Below, one piece after another: positions 59,014 to 64,000 of a DNA stretch of 64,000 bases. Source of the stretch: CAYYYG01 sp964490875 (GTDB lineage Bacteria > Patescibacteriota > Microgenomatia > UBA1406 > GWC2-37-13); contig CAZBEF010000001.1 of the NCBI GenBank assembly GCA_964490875.1, positions 186,001 through 250,000 on the forward strand. The letters are read 5' to 3'. The position numbers were made by a program, and so were the translations under genes. The notes beneath the pieces were generated by a model. It was not told the DNA's origin, did no database searches, and saw only the letters and a program-made list of their open reading frames with translations. Within the stretch, counting starts at the first letter, position 1. Each line of letters begins with the position of its first letter.

Positions 59014-59090
59014 TTGAATCTGAAAAAGATCTTCATTACATTGAGTTTAGTTATCCATTTTAATCACGCTTAATAACTTAAAGGAGGTGA
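59014..59090 (+). promoter_or_regulatory. Promoter and full Shine-Dalgarno of the TasA-like operon
   Basis: TTGAAT (59014-59019) and TACATT (59037-59042) are 17 bases apart. The leader of about 50 bases ends with AAGGAGGTGA (59081-59090), complementary to the whole anti-SD, 6 bases before the ATG. The gap 58881-59013 shows no gene. Confidence 0.45.
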
Positions 59091-59096
59091 GATTGA

Positions 59097-59654
59097 ATGA
59101 ATAAAAATATTGTATTGAGTGTTTTATCTATCTTTACGATGTTAACCCTTGTAGGAAGTGGAACATATGCATACTTTAGTAATTCTGCTACAAGCACCAA
59201 TAATGTTTTTGCTTCAGGTACTCTGGATCTTAAGCTGGCAAACGGCTCGGGCTCGTTTAGTGATAGTGTTACGGCCTCTTTCGGCGGACCGGCATTATCG
59301 CCCGGCTCATGTTTGCCAGTTGCAGTGGTTAACTTAAAGAATACAGGTTCGGTAGCCGCAAATCATATCGATATAACGGCGACTAATACCAGCAGTGCGT
59401 TTGCAGCTTTCTTAAAGATTAAAACACTAACACTCGATGGAAATGACATTGTTATAGCCGATAGTAACAGTAATGGACTCCGTGATCTACAGGATTTTGC
59501 TGCTGCCGGAATCATAAACAAAGCATTTAGCGATTTTTCTGTACATCCGTTTTCTATGGAAGTTTGTTTAGATGCCTCAGCAGGCAATGCGCAACAAGGG
59601 CAGACCAATACTCTTGATATGACATTTTTCTTAGATCAGGGGCCACACAGTTAA
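59097..59654 (+). CDS. TasA/camelysin-family surface-fibre protein
   Basis: 185 residues. The N-terminus LTLVGSGTYAYFSNSATSTNN is the SipW-type signal with cleavage after TYA, then VFASGTLDLKL, the classic start of TasA/CalY. A beta-sandwich follows. DSNSNGLRDLQD (about 121-132) has the spacing of an EF-hand calcium loop. Two Cys (about 75 and 161) may pair. TasA-type subunits form fibres by donating a strand to the next subunit. Signal removal is surely done by the peptidase encoded next. Confidence 0.88.
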   Translation: MNKNIVLSVLSIFTMLTLVGSGTYAYFSNSATSTNNVFASGTLDLKLANGSGSFSDSVTASFGGPALSPGSCLPVAVVNLKNTGSVAANHIDITATNTSSAFAAFLKIKTLTLDGNDIVIADSNSNGLRDLQDFAAAGIINKAFSDFSVHPFSMEVCLDASAGNAQQGQTNTLDMTFFLDQGPHS

Positions 59655-59661
59655 TACATGG

Positions 59662-59702
59662 CAGCGGGAGATAATCCTCCCGCTGTCGTAAACATTTTTT
59701 TA
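59662..59702 (+). terminator. Hairpin between the fibre gene and the signal peptidase gene
   Basis: CAGCGGGAG (59662-59670) pairs with CTCCCGCTG (59677-59685), 9 GC-rich bases, followed after 9 bases by T(7) that reaches the next ATG. As the T run is offset it is likely a leaky terminator, which would make fibre mRNA much more abundant than peptidase mRNA. Confidence 0.6.
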
Positions 59703-60871
59703 TGAAACCTTTTTTACAAATATTTTTGTATGTTCTTCTGATTTTCACGATAATTCTATTGCTTACATCCAAAAGAGAAGTATTTGGTATTCGTTCATTC
59801 ACAGTGTTAACCAATAGCATGATGCCGTCTATATCAGCAGGAAGTCTTGTAGTGATACAGAAATACCCGCAATACAAAAAAGGTGATGTCCTCACCTTTA
59901 ACAAAGGAGATATTGAAATTACCCACCGCATCGTCGCAATTAGAAAAAATAGAACTAATACGTTGTATCAAACAAAAGGTGATGCAAATACAGTACTAGA
60001 TAATCAGTACATATCTCAAAATAATGTTTTGGGAAAAGTTATATTCGTTCTGCCGTTTATTGGAAGAGTAGCCCAGTTTTTAAAGACAGCTCCTGGACTT
60101 TTTTTGTTTATTTTATTGCCTGGGCTACTTTTTATCTTAATAGAACTTCGTGCTATACATAAAGAAATAAAAATTCGTGTCGTTATTTTCATTAGTATTA
60201 TGTGCAGTCTATTGGTTCTATCAAACGCCACCACGTTTTCTTTTGTGAATGACATCGCTTATTCATCAGAAAACACGTTTCATGCTGTATCCATTTCTGC
60301 ATCAGAGCCAATCGCTGATCATATTGTAATTAGTGAAGTACAAACAAGCGGGGCAACGGCAAGCCAGGATTTTGTCGAGTTATATAACCCTACTTCACAA
60401 ACAATTAATTTGAGTGGATGGCGGATACGGAAAAAAACTTCTGCAGGCACAATCTCTACATTGGTTGCTATAACAACGGGTAAAAGTATTCCGGCTCATA
60501 GCTATTTTCTCTGGTCAAATAGTGCAAATGGTTACGATAATGTAATTGGTGCAGATATCAGCAACACAAACACTCTTTCTGATAATAATAGTATAGATCT
60601 TCAAACTGCAAATGGTGTCACGGTAGATCAGCTAGGGTGGGGAACAGGCACAAATCAATTTTTTGAAGGATATATCATTTCAGCAAATCCAACTGCACTT
60701 CATAGTATAGAAAGGAAAGCGAGGGCTTCATCTTCTTCCACAGATATGATGACAGGAGGTGCGGATTCATCGGTTGGAAATGGTGTGGATACAGACAATA
60801 ACTTAGTAGATTTTATTATCCGATCTCAGTCGGAACCTCAAAATAGTTTAAGCCCGGCTGAATCATTATGA
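59702..60871 (+). CDS. SipW-type signal peptidase I fused to a lamin-tail domain
   Basis: 389 residues. Catalytic Ser39 in TNSMMPSI and His75 in ITHRIVAI in place of the bacterial Lys, with Asp94 in TKGDAN: the ER/SipW type of S26 peptidase. Membrane helices at about 4-22, 128-150 and 158-176. Residues about 203-310, outside, form a lamin-tail (LTD) domain: HIVISEVQTSG, DFVELYNPTSQTINLSGWRI, SYFLWSN. This joins a protease to a domain used for surface or DNA contacts. Very likely processes the TasA-like protein upstream. Confidence 0.88.
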   Translation: MKPFLQIFLYVLLIFTIILLLTSKREVFGIRSFTVLTNSMMPSISAGSLVVIQKYPQYKKGDVLTFNKGDIEITHRIVAIRKNRTNTLYQTKGDANTVLDNQYISQNNVLGKVIFVLPFIGRVAQFLKTAPGLFLFILLPGLLFILIELRAIHKEIKIRVVIFISIMCSLLVLSNATTFSFVNDIAYSSENTFHAVSISASEPIADHIVISEVQTSGATASQDFVELYNPTSQTINLSGWRIRKKTSAGTISTLVAITTGKSIPAHSYFLWSNSANGYDNVIGADISNTNTLSDNNSIDLQTANGVTVDQLGWGTGTNQFFEGYIISANPTALHSIERKARASSSSTDMMTGGADSSVGNGVDTDNNLVDFIIRSQSEPQNSLSPAESL

Positions 60872-61353
60872 ACATTGTATATCGCTTACTAATTCAGATT
60901 GTCTGCTTGTTTATCCTGCTGACAGCATCGCCTATTGAAGCATCTAATGATCTTTCAGTCGACTTCGGGAAAACCGGATCAAAGCCGTTTTTCAACTTTA
61001 CAAATATGGCGCCTGGCGAAGAAGTAACAAAATCATTTACTGTCTATAATGATGATCGAATTAAAAAAAATCTCACTATCAAAGGTTTATTAAGATATGA
61101 AAGCGGGAATTTATCAAAAGTATTGGATATATCCATAAAGCAGGACAACAGACGAATGTACGGTTTTAGAACTCTCAAGCAATTTTTTGAAGATAGCAAT
61201 ACTCATGGTGTTCTATTATCTGAGATACAACCGCGCAGTAAAAATTTCTATCAAATGACAGTGAGATTTCAGCACCATGCAGGAAATGCATTTCAAAATA
61301 AACGGGTGAGTTTTGATATCCAAATAGGATCTTCAAAAAAGGGCAGATGGTAG
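60868..61353 (+). CDS. Second TasA-like/beta-sandwich exported protein
   Basis: 161 residues. Signal peptide (IVCLFILLTASPIEA|SND), then a beta domain: FNFTNMAPGEEVTKSFTVYND and, near the end, MTVRFQHHAGNAFQNKRVSFDIQIG (in part), which matches the TasA-family end pattern 'V-x-F ... N-x-F/Y-Q-x-x-x-V-x-F-D-x'. It may be a minor pilin, fibre cap or anchor, the role TapA plays in Bacillus. Start overlaps the peptidase stop by 4 bases. Confidence 0.65.
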   Translation: MNIVYRLLIQIVCLFILLTASPIEASNDLSVDFGKTGSKPFFNFTNMAPGEEVTKSFTVYNDDRIKKNLTIKGLLRYESGNLSKVLDISIKQDNRRMYGFRTLKQFFEDSNTHGVLLSEIQPRSKNFYQMTVRFQHHAGNAFQNKRVSFDIQIGSSKKGRW

Positions 61354-61371
61354 TGAACTTTGAAAATTCAA

Positions 61372-61920
61372 TCAAAAGACTTTTTTGTATACATTATGGA
61401 TGCCGGTATATTCTGGCTTAGTGTCTTTCTCAATTGGATAATAGTAGCTTATAAGGTCGAACTGTTTTAGCTCTGGTTCGACTGCATTTATTATTCTAGG
61501 AATAAAGCGAGGACTAACATAAATGTATACGGTTTTAGTTGAATAGTCGGCGGAAAGACTGTTGTAATCAACCTTGAACATATCGCTCCATATAATCTTT
61601 ATATTCTTTTTATTCGGATGCATGAATCTTCGAATTTGAAGAATAAAGGCAAGAATAGGGTTCATCTCAACGGCAACAAAGTGAGTATTCAGTTTTTGAT
61701 CATGCGCTTTCTGCGCGCCAGCAAAAACTACAATGCCGTCTCCCGCACCCAAATCAAAAACAATCTGGTTTTTTTTGAGACGGAGCGACTTAATTATCAG
61801 ATTCATGTCTTTAGGGTTAGATGGGAAATACGGAATGGGAGATAATTGTGGTGAGGCAAAAATAATAATCGTCGCTAATACGAGAAGAAATATTATTGCG
61901 AGTACTATCATATTAGTCAA
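61372..61920 (-). CDS. Membrane-anchored class I SAM-dependent methyltransferase
   Basis: 182 residues. One N-terminal membrane helix (about 5-24), then motif I IVFDLGAGDGIVVF and motif II VAVEMNPIL, with the catalytic region IIWSDMFKVDY. Too short for a substrate domain. Related small anchored methyltransferases act on proteins or lipids in the membrane; a lysine N-methyltransferase-like role is possible. Confidence 0.8.
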   Translation of the reverse strand: MTNMIVLAIIFLLVLATIIIFASPQLSPIPYFPSNPKDMNLIIKSLRLKKNQIVFDLGAGDGIVVFAGAQKAHDQKLNTHFVAVEMNPILAFILQIRRFMHPNKKNIKIIWSDMFKVDYNSLSADYSTKTVYIYVSPRFIPRIINAVEPELKQFDLISYYYPIEKDTKPEYTGIHNVYKKVF

Positions 61921-61962
61921 GATTGTAGCACGAATGGTCGCGATAGTGTATACTTAACTAAT

Positions 61963-62298
61963 ATGGGCCTTCTTATCAGTATTTTAATAAACGGCGCGGC
62001 AGTTTTTATCACCGCTTACTTTTTGCCGGGAGTAAAGGTTGATAGTTTTGTAAGCGCAATTATTGTTGCAATTGTTTTAGGCGTAGTGAACTTCATCGTA
62101 AAACCAATACTCCATCTTCTTACACTTCCAATTACTATCCTCACCTTAGGCCTTTTTTCATTTGTGATCAATGCACTTATGATATTGCTCGTTGATTTTC
62201 TTGTTTCTGGATTCCATGTAGACAATTTTTGGGCAGCTTTATTATTTAGTTTGGTTTTATCGTTGGTTAGCTCTCTTCTTCATTCACTGACTGATTAA
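61963..62298 (+). CDS. Four-helix membrane protein of the phage-holin superfamily IV type
   Basis: 111 residues with four hydrophobic helices. AAVFITAYFLPGVKVDSFVSAIIVAIVLGVVNFIVKPIL (in part) and LPITILTLGLFSFVINALMILL (in part) are typical of the 'mycobacterial 4 TMS holin' family, found across bacteria without a proven holin role. TATACT ends 8 bases before the ATG. Confidence 0.92.
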   Translation: MGLLISILINGAAVFITAYFLPGVKVDSFVSAIIVAIVLGVVNFIVKPILHLLTLPITILTLGLFSFVINALMILLVDFLVSGFHVDNFWAALLFSLVLSLVSSLLHSLTD

Positions 62299-62328
62299 CG
62301 TTTCAACATAATAAGTTTTTACATAACT

Positions 62329-63573
62329 ATGAATGACCAAATTGTGTGTCCTCATTGTCGTAAATCTATCCCATTAACCCAGGCAGTTTCCCATCAGTTG
62401 AAAGAGCAAATGGAGCGTGAACGAGAAGAAGAAAAGAAAAAATGGGCAGCGGCATTCCAAAAAAGAATTGCAGAAGAAAAACAGAAGTATGAAGAAGAGT
62501 ACGAGAAAGCCCGCGAGACTATCGAACAATCGTTAAAACAGAAACTGCAAAAGCAGATGGAGATGGAGTTTAAAGAGACGATGAATGAAAAAGATGAGCT
62601 TGCCAAACAGAAGAAAGAACTTCAGGAGCAGCTGTTAGAATCAACACGCCAGATGCGCAAGGTTCGTGATGAATCGGAACAGGTAAAGTTAGATATGGAA
62701 AAAAAGTTAGCCGAAGAGCAGGAAAAGATGCGTCTTGAAATGCAGAAACGAGCGGATGAAGAATACAAGCTTAAAATGCTTGAAAAAGATAAAAAGCTGA
62801 GTGATGTTTTGAAAATAAATGAAGAACTGAAACGAAAACTCGAACAGGGATCGCAGCAGACTCAGGGTGAGGTGCTGGAGCTTGAATTGGAAACTCTTCT
62901 GAAACGGGAATTTCCATATGATGATATTCAGCCGGTTGCCAAAGGTATCCGCGGCGCTGATCTTATGCAGGTTGTTAAAGACCGCCAAGGGCGCTCTTGC
63001 GGTACAATCATTTGGGAAACTAAACGAACAAAAGCGTGGAGCAATGAGTGGCTGCTTAAGTTAAAAGAAGATCAAAGGCTTGTTCATGCCGAACTGGCTG
63101 TTTTAGTTACGCAGGTTCTGCCTCCCGAACTTAAATATTTCGGCAATATAGATCATATCTGGATCTGCGAATACGGATGTTTTATGGGTGTCGCCACCGC
63201 GCTTCGTTCTAAACTGATTGAAGTTTCTGCAGTCAAAATGTCAATGGTAGGCAAAAATGAAAAGATGGAGGTTTTGTACAATTATCTATCAGGTACAGAG
63301 TTCAAACAGAGGGTTGAGGCGATTGTTGAAGCATTCAGGTCCATGCAGGAAGATCTGAAAAAGGAACGGGCTTGGTTTATGGCTAAATGGGCGAAACAGG
63401 AAAAAAATATCGGCAAAGTGATCGATAATACGTATGGAATGCACGGCGATCTCCAAAGTATTATCGGCAAATCTCTTGTTGAAATTGAAGGAATGGATCT
63501 GCTTCCTCCTTCGGACAGTAATGGTAATTCATCAAATGGAAATTCAAAAGACAAGCCGGAATCGTTATTTTAA
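62329..63573 (+). CDS. DUF2130 protein
   Basis: 414 residues. An N-terminal zinc-binding CPHC (IVCPHCRKS), a long charged coiled coil (about 25-185), then the DUF2130 domain: EGEVLELELETLL-like start, GADLMQVVKDRQGRSCGTIIWETKRTKAW (in part; D ... E-x-K, nuclease-like), VLVTQVLP, and a final helix. The E-x-K pattern suggests a PD-(D/E)xK-type fold, but activity is not established for the family. Confidence 0.92.
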   Translation: MNDQIVCPHCRKSIPLTQAVSHQLKEQMEREREEEKKKWAAAFQKRIAEEKQKYEEEYEKARETIEQSLKQKLQKQMEMEFKETMNEKDELAKQKKELQEQLLESTRQMRKVRDESEQVKLDMEKKLAEEQEKMRLEMQKRADEEYKLKMLEKDKKLSDVLKINEELKRKLEQGSQQTQGEVLELELETLLKREFPYDDIQPVAKGIRGADLMQVVKDRQGRSCGTIIWETKRTKAWSNEWLLKLKEDQRLVHAELAVLVTQVLPPELKYFGNIDHIWICEYGCFMGVATALRSKLIEVSAVKMSMVGKNEKMEVLYNYLSGTEFKQRVEAIVEAFRSMQEDLKKERAWFMAKWAKQEKNIGKVIDNTYGMHGDLQSIIGKSLVEIEGMDLLPPSDSNGNSSNGNSKDKPESLF

Positions 63574-63613
63574 GCTGCTTGCTTTTTTATAATAAAGACT
63601 GAATAATAAGAAT

Positions 63614-64000
63614 ATGAAGAACGACAATGTCCATGATTTTTTTCATAATGTATCGCGACTGACAATAATTCTCCCTATTATAATAATCGGTCTGGCTATT
63701 ATTTTAAAACCCCGCGCTCCGGAAATTCCGCGGACCAAAAATGTTTTGTATGCAGTAACTCCCACTATTACTCCTGTTGTTACTCTTGTAAAAAGTCAAA
63801 CTCGAACACCTATTAATCTCCAAGGTCCGCTTACATGTGCCTTTAATTCTCAAGTTAATTACCAGGGCATGATTTATATTAAAAATAAGCATGTGCGGGC
63901 GGATGTAGTTACTTCATCAAGTAGCAGTGCTACTATTTCTGCCGTGTTAAGTGGCGATTGTTTATATAAGTGGGAACAAAAAAGTGTAACTGGAGTAAAA
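63614..64000 (+). CDS. Membrane-anchored exported protein, 3' end outside window
   Basis: The frame from ATG 63614 stays open to the window end (129 codons). It has a short cytoplasmic tail, a membrane helix (about 15-32: LTIILPIIIIGLAIIL), a Thr/Pro linker (45-65) and the start of a beta domain with Cys pairs (LTCAFNS ... SGDCLYKW). No family is recognised. Confidence 0.75.
   Translation, partial: MKNDNVHDFFHNVSRLTIILPIIIIGLAIILKPRAPEIPRTKNVLYAVTPTITPVVTLVKSQTRTPINLQGPLTCAFNSQVNYQGMIYIKNKHVRADVVTSSSSSATISAVLSGDCLYKWEQKSVTGVK

Noticed and set aside
1..64000. CRISPR array, insertion sequence or rRNA gene
   Set aside because: No regularly spaced repeats, transposase or rRNA-like stretch was found on either strand by reading.

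Overview
The window is AT-rich, densely coded DNA (65 protein genes or gene fragments and 2 tRNAs, hardly any gap above 250 bases). It looks like a member of the Candidate Phyla Radiation (Patescibacteria), most likely the Microgenomates side. Reasons: many small orphan membrane and secreted proteins; a TasA/SipW surface-fibre operon; a DUF5659 gene and a serine recombinase next to a tRNA, both typical of CPR integrative elements; a DipZ-like CcdA-thioredoxin fusion; and a TATAAT-like -10 box 5-9 bases before the start codon of many genes, which implies leaderless mRNA. The lineage is an inference from gene content; no rRNA gene is present to prove it.

Layout. 1-10141: the end of a two-component system, a deoxyribosyltransferase-like/RHH fusion, small envelope proteins, an MFS exporter, and a group of small accessory enzymes (CPBP protease, IMPase, TspO, PhnB-like, RibD-C-like, AHSA1, DUF1801). 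About 10230-17090: an integrative element of about 7 kb beside tRNA-Gln(UUG). It carries a Vsr nickase, a C5 cytosine methyltransferase and a restriction endonuclease, small regulatory proteins, and a large serine recombinase whose reading frame runs antisense through the tRNA. 17249-25656: era, a 765-residue orphan protein, tRNA-His, then an aldo/keto reductase-VOC-Nudix operon, a second IMPase, and LytR_C, YdeI-like and HIT proteins. 25709-31685: a GT39-type glycosyltransferase with a membrane-bound winged-helix partner, then a four-gene envelope operon (PKD protein, ferric-reductase-like fusion, CopC/YtkA-like protein, YcnI). Three of its products are predicted to start with histidine after signal cleavage, which points to copper handling. 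32750-35693: a compact carotenoid operon, crtYc-crtYd-crtI-crtB. 35943-47056: a kinase-like protein, an acyltransferase-3, a 1701-residue alpha-2-macroglobulin-like protein with an embedded Hint (intein-like) domain, a CHRD-domain secreted protein and a YdcF-like protein. 47075-50710: a PhnW-like aminotransferase, CDP-alcohol phosphotransferase, FemAB/GNAT-like and LicC/PntC-like nucleotidyltransferase operon that resembles aminoethylphosphonate or related head-group decoration of lipid or glycan. 50928-58880: SurA-N protein, MarR regulator, rRNA methyltransferase, ABC exporter, DipZ, DUF1003 and an orphan solute-binding protein. 59097-61353: a TasA-like fibre subunit, a SipW-type signal peptidase fused to a lamin-tail domain, and a second TasA-like protein. 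61372-64000: a methyltransferase, a holin-like protein, DUF2130 and an incomplete anchored protein.

Most of the window is about the cell surface: exported fibres, protease-trap-like protein, copper proteins, membrane pigments and head-group modification. The strongest candidates for something undescribed are the Hint-containing alpha-2-macroglobulin, the N-terminal-histidine operon, and the signal peptidase-lamin tail fusion with its flanking TasA-like proteins.
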